Of a DNA stretch of 64,000 bases, positions 14,906 to 25,489 are shown one piece after another (within the stretch, counting starts at the first letter, position 1; every line of letters begins with the position of its first letter). A program made the position numbers and the translations under genes. The notes below the pieces were generated by a model. That model had not been told where the DNA came from and made no database searches. It worked only from the letters and a program-made list of their open reading frames with translations. The DNA is from Sipunculus nudus (lineage: Eukaryota > Annelida > Sipuncula > Golfingiida > Sipunculidae), in contig CM049314.1 in the NCBI GenBank assembly GCA_026874595.1, positions 17,104,729 to 17,168,728 on the forward strand, written 5' to 3'.

Positions 14906-17739
14906 TCCTCACTTTAAGATGATTCTTTGTTTTTAGGAGATACGAATAGGCGTACAATATAATACATGAAAATGATATTTTTGTTAATTTATGTCAATGT
15001 GTACAGAAGATTAAGTAAATAGAACATACTAATTCACAAAAAGTCGACATACAATATAACACGAATCATCCTTCATGCCGCTAAGGAAAACAACTATGAC
15101 GCGAACAGTAAATATGATCCCCATTTATTATCTTAATATTTAATGTCCGGGCGACTTGGCTCTTCAAAGTAAAGTATACCTTCTTCATAAGTGGTATTGT
15201 CTGTCGCAGTGACATGAGGGTAGCACTCTTGCTCTCCCATTTCATCACTGAGTTGTTTCTTATTTCAGCATACATCCTGACCTAAGACAGGTGGTCTACT
15301 GTCATGCTGTAGCATCTGGCGGCCTTGCTGAGTGGAACTTTGCTTATGAGATGTATTTCACACGCCGCACTGAATATATCGGTTCTGGAACGGGCGCCCT
15401 CCTGAAGGCGCTGGCTTGTACAAGAAAGCAATGGATATTGAAATAGTAATTACCGCAAATTACCTTTAAGCTAAACCCAATTATTACCTTATTTTCTCCG
15501 AAATACCGGTTGTTCATTCAAACTCATTATACATGCAATAAAAGTATGGAGCCCTGACATTGATAAACATGTCCTTCACTTGTAGCTGCTTAAACTTTGC
15601 TTTGAGATATGATTTGCGACTATTGGTGGAAGATATCGGAAGAAATCCAATAGGAAAAAACCTTTTGTGGGAAATGTTGCTGACAAAGCAGTTGGAGTCA
15701 ACTCAAAGGTAAAGCCACCTCACAAACATACGTAAATGACCAATACAGAATCACACAGGGAGTACCTGACAGCTTGAAAACACAGTTCAGCTATACCAAT
15801 AGCCCTGTACCAGCACTGAAATAGTCAGCCAGAGAGCCGTATTTTAGTTATATAATTTGCCTCGTTGTGACAGTACCTGTTCCAAGCTTTGCGACACAGC
15901 AAAGTAAATGTCATGGCCCTGTTAGTGGGAGGAATTATGTTCCAGCTATTCCATCGACTGGGCCAGTTTATTTTACCTATAGGTCACATAAGAGAACAGA
16001 TGATTACCCTACAAGCATATCAGAGTAGATGTATGAGTCGCTTTCATATTGAGCCGCATGTACACGTCATAATACTGAAGAATAATGTGTAATGGTATGC
16101 AAGGGGAGACGTGCCAAAGGACCATATTAAGTACAAAAGAACACTTTGTAGATCACTTTTGTTATTTTCTATTTTTTCTACTATCGTTTATGAGAAAATC
16201 TTCCCCGTTTCTTTTTCCTTTTGAATCATATATACACTCCATATTTGTATGAATGCCTTTGATAACTTTTTTAAATATATAACTTAACGGCACACATTTA
16301 TACATATAAAACTAATCAAATTTATTCCAAATTAGGTACAATAAAATTACATCTGAATTGTATAACATTTATTTCAACTTTCCAGACTCTTGGAGACGCT
16401 GACTGAGACATATTCCACACCTGACGATCTACGAATGGTAAGTCCATCCCTGTGATCCACCTGCATTATGTTAAGACAATGGGGACCCGTTGGATTATTG
16501 CCGCGTAGTGTGTCCCCAAACCTGTAAGGTAGCGAACTCCCCTGACCCGTTGAGAGCGGGTAGAGAGGTGGAGAGCTGTGAGATGTTGTGCAACAGCCGT
16601 GTGGTGTGATTCTGCCGGGAATTTAATTGTGTAGAAGTGGAAGGGCCAAATTGGTGTGCATTCTGTAACTTAAGGCATCTGACTGACGCTGGTGATAAAA
16701 AAAAACTGGCCCACTGTCATGGCCCGTTACTTCTAGCTTCCTGGGACAAACAAACAAACAGACAAGATAAGTTAGTGGTATATAGATACTATGATTATAT
16801 GCTTTGCCATAATCCTATCCTCTGAGCCCTTTGAAAGTTTTGCTTCCATATCCCAGACTTTTATATTGTAATACATTTAAGGCCCAACCTGGAATTTTAC
16901 GTGAAATTGCCCTTTTTACGTGAAACTATTTACAATTACTCTCAACTGTATTATTTAAATGGTTGGGAGGATGTTTAATAAAACATTACAGTTAATGGGG
17001 TACCATAGCTTTGTGCCATGAACCGTGTACGATATACGAACTATATCTTTATAACTTACTTATCCTAATCACGCCCTGGGTGGCGTCTAAGGCTGCCGAA
17101 CAACCTCCGCCACTCATCCAGGTCAGTTGCCACTCGTTCTGCCTTCTGCCAGGTGTTCCAACCTCTGTCAATCATCTCTGCTTCCTCTTTGCGTCCACTA
17201 TATCAATCGCATAAAATTAATTGTTACACTCTTATTTTGAATTCCTCAGCGGTCCTTATATGTTATTATTAGTCACAGCATCAGATGTAACTATATCTAT
17301 TCACTTTAAATCTTGATTTGAGGTACATTTGTTCAGTCCATATTGAGTTAGAAAAAATAGCATTTACCCTTTAAATGCCCTGTAAAGTATTTCTTTGTCA
17401 GTTTCGGCACATGTAAATACATAAATTAATTTTTTTTTTGTACATCAGCATTTGTAAATGAATCGGTATACATTTGGATATCATTTTATACTTTTACAGT
17501 TTGAGGTGTACGCCGGCGTTATCAGTACTGATAAAACAGCCTCGATGTTTGACTCGGTCAAGGAAACAATTAAGAAGAACATTGATTGGATGAACGAGAA
17601 CGAGGCACCAATGAGAGAATGGCTACTGGCGGTCAATGCTAAACAGAGTCACGTGATTCCGCTCAGTCAAGACCAGTCAATTCCGAATACTGACTCATCT
17701 ATTAGTACAAACGCTGCCCCAGGTCTTTTCATGGCATAG
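984..17739 (+). CDS. Gene A: M1 zinc aminopeptidase (aminopeptidase N-like), 5' end outside the window
   Basis: Spliced gene; visible exons (numbered by homology to gene B) are 984-1101, 1501-1621, 2346-2500, 3131-3244, 4678-4812, 5776-5841, 6241-6306, 8204-8385, 9575-9666, 10140-10261, 10416-10471, 11352-11505, 11991-12073, 13014-13124, 15269-15445, 15586-15708, 16386-16437 and 17500-17739. All have AG/GT borders, phases chain without a stop, and they sum to 2167 nt (721 residues plus TAG). The family removes N-terminal residues from peptides, usually as a type II ectoenzyme. Seen: a variant exopeptidase motif DAMEN (2375-2389) instead of GAMEN, zinc motif HELAH (2483-2497), third zinc ligand Glu in NEA (3182-3184), transition-state Tyr in TYRKG (4804-4806), and the C-terminal helical domain. 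Exons 1-3 (tail, TM, start of the N-terminal domain) must lie to the left. The active site looks competent; only the first Gly of GAMEN is changed to Asp. The exact peptidase subtype cannot be told from this. Confidence 0.93.
1622..2345 (+). other. Gene A intron 5 with a short TIR element
   Basis: The intron holds an inverted-repeat element at 1932-2107 (176 bp). TGTAACCGCTGTTTGTATAG starts the left end and its reverse complement ends the right, with ~25-bp arms. A third half-copy of CAGCGGTTA precedes it. It is MITE-like and non-coding; no clear target duplication was seen. Confidence 0.6.
2346..2500 (+). CDS. Gene A exon 6: DAMEN and HELAH catalytic exon
   Basis: This 155-nt exon has the same length and phase (2 leading nt completing Asp) as gene B exon 6. 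It carries DQIAVPGFKADAMENWG and ends in HELAHQ at a GTAAGA donor. In M1 enzymes the GAMEN Glu binds the substrate N-terminus, and the two His plus Glu of HEXXH bind zinc and catalyse hydrolysis; all of these are present. Asp replaces the first Gly of the motif. Confidence 0.92.
3245..4677 (+). other. Gene A intron 7, no feature seen
   Basis: AT-rich intron between exons 7 and 8. No long tandem repeat, element end or coding similarity was recognised. Confidence 0.5.
4793..4970 (+). repeat. Donor-derived minisatellite after gene A exon 8
   Basis: Five tandem 34-35-bp units built on CTACCGCAAGGTACGTAA, i.e. the last codons of exon 8 plus its 5' splice site. GT dinucleotides fall at 4813 (true donor), 4848, 4882, 4916 and 4951. 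The spacing is not a multiple of three, so using a later donor shifts the frame. Confidence 0.88.
4975..5775 (+). repeat. Acceptor-derived minisatellite before gene A exon 9
   Basis: About 17 units, 45 bp in the 3' half and about 54-57 bp in the 5' half, built on TTGCTTTGTTATAG followed by GTGGCTGGTGTGATGATGAT. This is the polypyrimidine tract, AG and first bases of exon 9 (GGGGCTGCTGTGATTAGG). In exon frame the upstream units run into TGA within eight codons, so only the last acceptor gives a full product. Confidence 0.88.
6008..6054. repeat. (TA)n microsatellite
   Basis: Pure TA run in gene A intron 9, next to a CACACACG stretch. Confidence 0.9.
6798..7820. repeat. ~41-bp satellite (AAGTCATGCGCACGAGATAG), split by the MITE
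   Basis: A degenerate tandem repeat alternating AAGTCATGCGCACGAGATAG and AAAGTCGTGGGAACGATATAG, mostly at 7498-7820. A single half-unit at about 6798-6838 lies on the other side of the 6841-7497 MITE, so the MITE inserted into the satellite. Confidence 0.75.
6841..7497. mobile_element. 657-bp MITE with ~70-bp TIRs, TA target duplication
   Basis: The ends are TGGGGCTGTCCCACTTAGG and its reverse complement, flanked by TA (6839-6840 and 7498-7499). Arms stay similar for about 70 bp with GTCGCCTGTAGTCGCC-like motifs, and the interior is a degenerate GTCGTAGG/GTCGCC repeat. There is no transposase. The TA duplication suggests mobilisation by a Tc1/mariner-type enzyme; that is inference. It lies in gene A intron 10. 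Confidence 0.85.
8386..9574 (+). other. Gene A intron 11, low-complexity G/C runs
   Basis: Contains a poly-G run near 8445-8456, a poly-C run near 8500-8510 and several CCCCC-rich patches. No coding similarity was seen. Confidence 0.5.
9610..9830 (+). repeat. Donor-derived minisatellite after gene A exon 12
   Basis: 55-bp units containing the exon 12 end and its donor (GAGAGACAGGTAATAT). GT positions are 9667 (true donor), 9722 and 9777, with a decayed fourth at 9822. Each unit also has a TTTGTCTAG just before CGTCCAAC, so it resembles a 40-odd-nt micro-exon with an acceptor and a donor. Confidence 0.82.
9902..10000. repeat. (TA)n microsatellite
   Basis: Interrupted TA run in gene A intron 12, about 140 nt before exon 13. 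Confidence 0.9.
10529..10557. repeat. (GA)n/(G)n tract
   Basis: GAGAGAGAGA followed by a 13-G run, just after gene A exon 14. Confidence 0.8.
12074..13013 (+). other. Gene A intron 16, no feature seen
   Basis: Has several moderately GC-rich patches (12380-12850) but no recognisable coding, TIR or tandem structure. Confidence 0.4.
13125..15268 (+). other. Gene A intron 17
   Basis: A 2.1-kb intron with a (TA)n tract at 14850-14903. Small open frames at 13.4-14.4 kb have no recognisable protein features and are taken as chance. Confidence 0.5.
15830..15995. repeat. Dispersed repeat shared with gene B intron 6
   Basis: TTTTAGTTATATAATTTGCC and later TGGGAGGAATTATG are matched by a diverged copy at about 37195-37325 (GTTATATAATTGTCC, TGGGAGGAATTAAG), in the same orientation. 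This is an old dispersed element of unknown class; no ends were defined. Confidence 0.65.
17055..17205 (-). pseudogene. 3' remnant of a non-LTR retrotransposon ORF
   Basis: The - strand reads RGWNTWQKAERVATDLDEWR followed by RLFGSLRRHPGRD and a stop. This resembles the extreme C-terminus of LINE-type polyproteins, which often end in a D.EWR...AL segment. Only this end is present, in gene A intron 20. Similarity judged by eye. Confidence 0.45.
17500..17739 (+). CDS. Gene A terminal exon (exon 21) with stop codon
   Basis: The acceptor CTTTTACAG precedes FEVYAGVIS, and 79 codons lead to TAG at 17737-17739. The DWMNENEAPMREWL segment matches the end of gene B ([14 protein letters not shown]). 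The tail has no hydrophobic C-terminus, so a GPI anchor is unlikely. Confidence 0.92.
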   Translation, partial: FEVYAGVISTDKTASMFDSVKETIKKNIDWMNENEAPMREWLLAVNAKQSHVIPLSQDQSIPNTDSSISTNAAPGLFMA

Positions 17740-18886
17740 GCAAGGAATAAATCTGTAGTTTGATGTTCCATGATGAATTGCCGATATACAACGGACTGAA
17801 TCAGCATACATATAGGTACACTTTCTTTATGAGTCGAAATAAAAACGGGATGGGTTACATTAACGGTACTGAAAATACTTTAAAATGGTGTCAGAAAAAT
17901 TATTTTAATCATTGCTAACATTTCGTGATATTGCACTATATATCACATGGTATTCCGAAATGAGAGATAGGTTTTATATGTTCATAGAGTGACTGCATGA
18001 AAATGTCCATTTAACGAGAAGGTTATATCCAGACTCCCTATGAATACTGTGTAGTGTTTTAAAAGCACTGAGGGCGTTAAATTTCGAAGTTAAGGTAGAC
18101 GCTGACAGTTATGCCATATCTTACATGGGAATTTGCCGAGAAATTGTAAATCATTTCTTAAAAATACGAGCAAACATTCGATTAAGTATACTGAAATGGA
18201 AAAGCCTACACCATATAGTTTTGTCTTAAATAAAATATACTGAAATCGAAAAGCCTACACCATATAGTTTTGTCTAATATAAAATATACTGAAATCGAAA
18301 AGCCTACACCATATAGTGTTGTTTTATATTAAATGTGATATAATATTAAACAAAAAGATAACGCCCTGTTTAATTAAATCCGACTTTGAAGCAGTTCCCT
18401 TCCATTTTAATGGAGTGTACACATCTCCACGTCTCCCTTCTCAGGCGTACACTTTGTCAGTTTTTTGTTGGTTGTTTAGTTGGACAAGCTCTGCACAACT
18501 TAACCTAGCGTTCACAAACGTTTACAAACGAAGCACAACTTTCCCCAGCGTTTATTTAAAACGTCGGCAAATTTTAAGCATGTTGAAGATTTCCAAAGAC
18601 CACGACGTTCCCCACCGTTCGCCAACGAACATCAAATTTCATTAACTTTTACCAGCTGAGCTAGACGTTTGCTCATGTGTCAGTCAAAAAAGTTGCAGTG
18701 TGAATCCAGCTTTAGACATATGCCCAATTCTATGCCCTAAACTTACCAGTGCTTAAATGATAATAGCATTTTTCATTTGCCTTTACATGTGGCATCAGCA
18801 TCAGTTAACCAGATAATATAGTTCAAGAATTATGAAACGAAGTCTCTCATGTCCAATTTCGTTATGCAGAAGATATATATCTTGAA
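17740..18886. other. Intergenic region downstream of gene A, with a 57-bp minisatellite
   Basis: No gene recognised. Three copies of a ~57-bp unit (ATACTGAAATCGAAAAGCCT..CACCATATAGT) lie at about 18186-18345. The rest looks unique. Confidence 0.6.
17746..17843 (+). promoter_or_regulatory. Candidate poly(A) signals of gene A
   Basis: AATAAA occurs at 17746-17751, 7 nt after the stop codon, and again at 17838-17843. The second is the more plausible cleavage signal because the first would leave almost no 3' UTR. No transcript evidence is available. Confidence 0.45.
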
Positions 18887-19132
18887 CAGTGGCGGATCCG
18901 GGGGGGGGGGGGGGGGGCACGCGGCGCCCCACCCCGTTGAGCTGTAACATCTCTCATTTTGTCTATTTCTTTTCCCAGTAATTCGTAATTAATTTTCATT
19001 TTTAGATTATTATTTTATCCACAGTTTCTTAAATTTTAATCCACAAGTTAAGGATATTAATGAACAGCCCTGTAATTAAGATAGCATCCATATGTTTCTA
19101 TACCGAGGGAGGAAGTCTTTCCATGAATATAT

Positions 19133-19169
<37 letters not shown>

Positions 19170-19285
19170 GATAGATAGATAGATATATATAATTTTGCAT
19201 ATATATATATATTGCTCAATACCCACAAACCACTAATCCAGTATATTAGCGCCCCACGTTCTCGTAATTTCTGGATCTGCCACTG
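18887..19285. mobile_element. hAT-like MITE (399 bp)
   Basis: The ends are CAGTGGCGGATCCGG and its near reverse complement (CTGGATCTGCCACTG), flanked by a TTGAA direct repeat (18882-18886 and 19286-19290). CAGNGGCGGATCC ends are common in hAT-type non-autonomous elements. It contains an 18-G run and a (TA)n/(GATA) tract. No transposase. Confidence 0.75.
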
Positions 19286-19841
19286 TTGAATGTCATGATT
19301 TCATATTGTTTTTGGTTCTTTTTTATAACATTCCACATACTAAATAAACTACCTTGGATGCACATATTTTACTTCCTGTATCCTTGAATTTTGTGCTGAA
19401 GAATGAAGCGTTGGGTGTATGTGAGTTAGATATTTCTTTTGGGGGCTATTCATATCACAATTTCAGACTTTTTAATAATTTTTCTCAACTTCATTAATTC
19501 GCATTAAAAACTATAACAAAGACTATATCATATTCACCTAAACTAAAATCACACTGATGAAAGGCCTTCTTTCGAATTTCACCTGAAAATATGTTTTGAC
19601 GTTAGTGAAACTAATGTGTTCATACTTTGTTATGGTCCCAGCACGGATGCCGAAATTCACAAGTAATTGATAGTATGCTATAGACTTCTGAAAACATATC
19701 TCCATAGTGTCATAACAACATCTTTAATAAAGGTTTGTATGTGTTTACATTATAAATAGACAATAAAGGTCCTTTATTATCTATCTATAATGAAAATACA
19801 CACAACCACACACACATATATATATATATATGAACCATCTT

Positions 19842-20990
19842 GTCATGGGGATTAAATATAAGGTTTAATTTTTATGGATTTGATTACTGTATATTCTTTC
19901 ACCCATAATATTTTTATACCTCAGTTAAGTCAGTCATGAATACGGCTATATGTGCATGAAAAAATATGCCAAGGCCCTGAGTAAAATAGAATATGCAATG
20001 GATTAGAACGTTTTATCTAGATTTAACTTTACCAAAGTCCATCAAATTCTATCAGTTGTCCAAAAAGGATAAACATCTGGACACTTCACAAAGAAAATGA
20101 ATTGAAAGACAACATCATTTTATTATAAATGCTCTTTGTTTTCACAACTTTGATAATTAATTTTTCTAGAGTATATTGCTTTTCCCATGGCTTTCACAAT
20201 ATAACATTTATATATAAGTACCGGATATTTTGAAAAAGAAACTAAATTCTGCCCAATATTGTGAAGATTTTGCATATAGTTGACATGATATATTTGGTTC
20301 ACATAAAATTTATGCTTGTACAATTAAATACGAATATTGGCACGATAACATGACAGTTAATTAAACTGTAAATTTTTTTTAATCACAAATGCCAACAGAA
20401 ATCAACCACAATCCATGGGGATTAAATATAAGGTTTAATTTTTATGGATTTGATTACGGTATATTCTTTCACCCATAATACTGTTATACCTCAGTAAAGT
20501 CAGTCATGAATACGGCTATATGTGCATGAAAAAATATGCCCAGGCCCTGAGTAAAATAGAATATGCAATGGACTAGAACATGTTATATAGATTTAACTTT
20601 ACCAAAGTCCATCAAATTCTATCAGTTGTCAAAAAAAGATAAATATCTGGACACTTCACAAAGAAAATGAATTGAAAGACAACAACATTTTATTATAAAT
20701 ATTCTTTGTTTTCACAACTTTGAATATTAATTTTTCTAGAGTATATTGCTTTTCCCATGGCTTGCGCAATATAACATTTATACATATGTATCGGATATAT
20801 TGAAAAAGAGACTAAATTCTGCCCAATATTGTGAAGATTTTGCATATAGTTGACATGATATAATTGGTTCACATTAAATTTATGCTTGCACAATTAAATA
20901 CGAATATTGGCACGATTACATGACAGTTATTTAAACTGTTATATATTTTTTTTAAATATCACAAATTCCAACAGGAATCAACCACAATCC
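19842..20990. repeat. Direct tandem duplication, two ~570-bp units
   Basis: Copy 1 starts CATGGGGATTAAATATAAGG at about 19847 and copy 2 at about 20416, offset 570 bp. They match along their whole length with scattered substitutions. Each contains a short - strand open frame, unlikely to be a gene. Confidence 0.85.
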
Positions 20991-21149
20991 ATCAGTTATT
21001 CATTGTAAGTAGCATTGATTCAGGTCGTGTTTGGTGCAGATTATCTACTTCTGTCTGCATGACTGAGGTATTTTAAGTAAGTAAATACTTAGTTAATAGT
21101 GGATAAAATCACAGATACTCCATTATCATCTTTTCCCATTTATAATTTC

Positions 21150-21440
21150 TAACATATTACCCGTCATTATGCTGGACTGGTCCACAGCTGCACGCCGGGA
21201 ACGTATTGGCCGTGGGCCGAGTTCACCTCCCGGATACACACAGTTAGTGTAGTTTCCGATAGATGGCGCTGCGATAATCCTTTGTCCAGTTTTATAGAAA
21301 ATGTGGAAAATACTCTTCTTCCCCCCCCCCCCCCCCCAACCCAACCCGGACCTACTTGCCATCGTTCCTGACACTTCAAAAACATGCATTTCTGAGGCGG
21401 AGCCGTAGTTTGTAATTATGTGACATCGAATTTGTGCCAC
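21150..21440. repeat. Dispersed repeat related to the gene B intron 1 sequence
   Basis: CATATTACCCGT..GGTCC, TCCCGGATACAC and GATAGATGGCGCTG are echoed at about 26190-26370 and in its duplicate at 28634-28814. The element is diverged and of unknown class; it includes a poly-C run near 21320-21337. Confidence 0.6.
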
Positions 21441-21442
21441 AA

Positions 21443-21620
21443 CAACAGGGGCGGATCCAGGATTTAATAAAAAGAGGTGGGTCAAACCAAGGAGAACTCA
21501 ATAAAATCCTAAAAAAAAGGTCCCCAAGTCCGCAAAAAGGGGGCTTGGCAGGCCGCAATATGTGGTCTGAAACCCTTAAGAAAAGGTTGCCGGGGGGGGG
21601 GGGGGGGGGGGGGTCCGGAA
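21443..21620. mobile_element. hAT-like MITE end with poly-G tract
   Basis: CAGGGGCGGATCCAGGA at about 21447 is a typical hAT-like end. It runs into a poly-G tract of about 24 nt near 21591-21614. A matching right end was not found, so the element is probably truncated. Confidence 0.5.
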
Positions 21621-22379
21621 ATCTGTTTTGTCATAATTTTTTGTGGAAAATATTTTGAGTTGACATTGACCTTGATCATCGGAAGTCAAGATCCTGGAGG
21701 ATGATTAATTAAAAATTTGGCCAGTGGTAGTTACCAAAAAAAACATTGTTTGTCAACCCTTACATAATATATGCTTGTTGAGAGTACCGATTAGTATGAA
21801 AATTGGTCTTCAAAAAGACCATGCCAACGTATCTGGTCGTCTTTATGGTCTCAGATTTTCTACAGAAAAATATCAGGCACGAGACGGGTGCTTTTGTGAT
21901 TTTAAATTGTGTATGTTATTTATATTTTTGAGGAATGGAAATATTATTTATATTTTAGTTGTCTCTTTGGTCAAGATAGAAGACTGATAGAAATAAGATG
22001 ACGGTCAGGAAGAAAACAAATATGCAAACGGTCTCTCTAGTTGAGTAAAGGCCTACTATAGTGCACAGAACAACATGCAAAGACTTGAGAGCCTAAATAA
22101 AAAGACGATTTATTTGGTAGACACAAGTGTCGACAAAATCAAAACCTTAAAAAATCGTACAAAGTAATTTATAACCATCTGCCTTGAATGATTCCAAGCA
22201 CCAGTGCTTGCCAGCAACCCTATTTTATCAATCGATTATTTTAAAAGTATCATGCAAGAGTATTACCTTCTATTATATCTGTGAATTAAAAAACATTTTG
22301 TTTAAAAAAAGAATCGTAATAAACAACTTTTCCACCTTAAATTTTTTTACTGTTAGAGAGACTCATTAAGAATTTCTGT

Positions 22380-23570
22380 GTTTCAGAATTCATTTTACAT
22401 TTCAACAGGATTTCCAGAAATGTTTGTAGAATTTAGGAAGTTCTTTGCTTATTTCATTACAAATAGCATATCTTTTTATTTTATCAGGCTTACCTTTCAA
22501 CAAAAATACATAAGGCAAAGATTCGGCCTTTTGAATGACCTATTCGGGCACATAAAGCACATTTACTGCATACAATATCTGAGGTAATGCAAGACTTTTA
22601 ATTATTGTAATTTTTCCTTTCAGAGACAGATCTATTTGTCTCCAAATATTTAACAAACAATTCATTTTTTCTAATCTTGAAGAAATATTCAATTGATCTA
22701 TCTCTATTGTATTGATTGTAAACTATTCCCCCAAGATTTTAAACGGGCGCTTGTTAACTTAATACCAAGTAGCGCCCCTCTTGCTGGCAGTGTCTTTCCC
22801 AGAAATATCATTTCAGATTTGTCAACATTAAGTTTTAATCCAGCGGCCAATTTAAATCGTTCCAGCATTATTTAAACTGATCCAAGTGAATACTGATTCT
22901 CAACAAATACTGTTGTACCGTCTGCTAGTTGTATACTAATTTATATTCTTTTTGCCCTACGCATATTCCCTGAATATCTGGAGCATTTCTTTTTCTAATC
23001 GATATTATTTCAACAGCAGTTATATAGAGCAGCTCGAATATTGGGCACCCTTGTCGGATGCCCTCCAATTTAAACAATCTGGTTGTACTCCCATTATTTA
23101 TCACACAACTTTCAATGTTTGTATATAAAATTTTAACCCATCTTCTTAAACGTGGTCCAAAATTAAAAAGTTCTAAAGTTTAAATAATAAATCTCCAACT
23201 TAAGCTTTCAAAAGCTTGTTTAAAATATGCTGTTAGAATGATACCCTTCTGGCTTTTTTTTAACGCAATAATCATAAAGATCCTCTGTTGTTCTAATATT
23301 ACAACCTTTTTGCCTGTTTTTTTAATAACCAGTCTGAAATTCACTAATTATTATATGTAACACTTTTTGCATACGTAGGGCTAAAACCTTTGTTAACAAT
23401 TTATAGTCCGTACTGAGCAAAGTAATGAGACGCCAGTGTTTAAGAATTCTCAAAACTTTGCCCATTTTTGGTATTAAGTTAATTACCCCTCCCTCTTCTT
23501 TGTTCTACACTAAGCAGTTCATTTCCAAAAGAATAAGAATACGATTCTAATAATTAATGCCAAAGGAAAT
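22380..23570 (-). pseudogene. Non-LTR retrotransposon reverse transcriptase remnant
   Basis: Read on the - strand from 23570 down: an LIPK..WRLITLLSTDYKLLTK segment, FQTGY, then AYFKQAFESLSW in place of the usual DF.KAFDS.SW (catalytic Asp lost), then LEGIRQGCP, then LADGTT in place of the ADD box, then GLKLN..KSE and the downstream ILYAVNVLYVP. Several frameshifts and stops separate these, so it is dead. The order and wording suggest an L1/Tx1-like LINE. It lies in the gap between genes A and B. Confidence 0.8.
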
Positions 23571-24115
23571 ATGTTTGTTTAATGATACGAAACTGATAAA
23601 ATAAAGGTGACATGTGTATAAATGTGAATCAATGTAAAACACGATTTATTCCCCGCAGTAGGCGACATAGAAATGGTGACCGTCCGTCGTTCTTTCCTTC
23701 CGTCCGTCATAGATATGACATTAACGCAATAATGTCAAAACAAATCAACATATAGTCACCATACTCACACCATTGATGCAACTTATTAGATGCTAGGTAG
23801 AGTTTGAATATGGATGACCTTGACACATTTTCATGGTCACAGAGGTGATAATGCTAACATTATGTTAGCGCAATAATTGAAAAGAATTTGAGGCACGGTA
23901 GACTAACTCGCAGCATTTACAAATCTAATGAAAGGCTACTTCCACAACAGGCGGGACATACCAGATCATCGCTATCTTGTATTATTTCGTGGTTTAAAAA
24001 ACACTCAATAAGTAGGATTTCCAGTATTAGGCCGGCCTCCCATTTTCCCCAAATCGATAGGCTGCTTTACAACTTAACTTTGCTTCTTTTCATCATTTCA
24101 AATGAAAAATACTTT
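23571..24115. other. Intergenic, dispersed-repeat fragment
   Basis: CCGTCCGTCGTTC.. and AACGCAATAA at 23680-23730 resemble the repeat at 41770-42490. Nothing else recognised. Confidence 0.4.
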
Positions 24116-25085
24116 AGACGAAATCAGAAGTAACAAAAATCACTAAAAAAATAAATAGATCTGCACGGAAAAATTGGTTGGTATTCGGGCACTCGACTGC
24201 AAACGATACTTGTAGATTTTTTCGGCCGCTTAAAAAAATCGGTATTGATAGGAGGCTTGTTTTAGGGACAATGTCACTATAGATAATATCCAAACAATAA
24301 GAACGGTAATGAAAAGTGCATAAAACACTGAAAGAAATGCTAGTTCCGCTATGTTTCGTCCATGTGATATTTTTTACCTGCAGCTCTCGCATAAAGCGTG
24401 TTAAATAGCTGACTGAAATGACACTCGCAGTAAGCTATACCTAATTATGAACGAGCCCAGCCAACCATGCTTGTGTTCGTTTAACTAGGGCTATAGGTAC
24501 TATGAATACATTGTAGAAATAAAATGTAAATGAAAGCGGACTCCAATGGCAATTTGTTCGCTTTAATCAGAAGGGTAAAATATACAAGTGATCAAATATA
24601 TGTAATATATTTACAAATGTAGAAGTTTGATTTCCATTTTTAAGCCGGCATCTCATCTACTGATTTTATCATTCCTGACACAAAATAACAATACTGGAAA
24701 CGAATTCAGAAGGGACAAAAATTAACGGAAAATATGTTGATCTGTACGGAAAATCATTAGGGATGGCGGCCGGCGATACTTGGAAATTTTCTGGATCGCT
24801 TAAAATATCGGCGGGGGAAAAGTCGGTAGATGGGAGAAAAAGCGGTAGATAGGAGGCCGGCTTTAGAGTCATTAGGCACGGTAATAAACAGTGAAAGAAA
24901 TACGCAAAGCATCTGAAAAAATGCTAGTCACGCTCTGTTTCGTCCATGTGATCTTTTTTACCTCCAGCTCTCTCATAAAACGTGCTAAATAGCTGACTGA
25001 ATTAACACACCTTTAAGCTGCTTAATATTATCGAGCCCAGTGAACCATGCACGCTGTCGTTATACTAGGGCTATAGATACCATTA
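24116..25085. repeat. Older tandem duplication of the gene B upstream region
   Basis: 24116-24510 and 24692-25085 are diverged direct copies, offset about 575 bp. Both contain TTTCGTCCATGTGAT, AAATAGCTGACTGAA, CGAGCCCAG and ACTAGGGCTATAG. The second copy is then partly re-duplicated at 27301. This sequence precedes both exon 1 copies and probably includes promoter DNA; no TATA box is evident. Confidence 0.8.
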
Positions 25086-25254
25086 ATGGACGTGTATGTC
25101 TTCAGTTCACACACGTACGGTACACTGAGATATACACTTGGTACGTCTTCAACGCCAGTTGTACCGTTATATAAAAAAACAAACGGAAATAAAAGTTCTA
25201 CACGAAGGGCTATACAGAAGTCAAAATAAACTGATAAGAGCAGAACCAGACAAA

Positions 25255-25489
25255 ATGGTGCCTCAAGATGATGAGAGACACAGCCACAAACGGCAAAAGG
25301 GATGTTTTGTCAGTCACGTGACATGTACTGTGTTGTTCTTTTGCTTTATTATCGCCATCGCGGCAGTGGGTCTCGGGGCGTATTTTGGACGTCCGCCATG
25401 TCCTAAATGTGACATCACATGCCCGGAACCTCCGTCACCGGAACAGCTTTGGGAGGACTGTAAAGAGACTGCAGCTTACGAAAAAGAGT
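25255..25489 (+). CDS. Gene B exon 1 (distal duplicate): alternative first exon
   Basis: Nearly identical copy of exon 1 lying 2444 bp upstream, inside a tandem duplication. The product starts MVPQDD instead of MAPQDD; the TM and Cys-rich segments are the same. The donor GTGAGT at 25490 is intact and in the same phase, so it could splice to exon 2 at 29650 if the truncated exon 2 copy at 27206 is skipped. It may be an alternative first exon, an inactive duplicate, or an assembly artefact from two haplotypes. Confidence 0.6.

Noticed and set aside
21126-21485. 119-codon - strand frame with a Gly run
   Set aside because: It is created by a poly-C tract within a dispersed repeat.
25138-25254. 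Upstream extension of the exon 1 frame
   Set aside because: It is open but contains no ATG; the ATG at 25255/27699 directly precedes a normal tail-TM layout.
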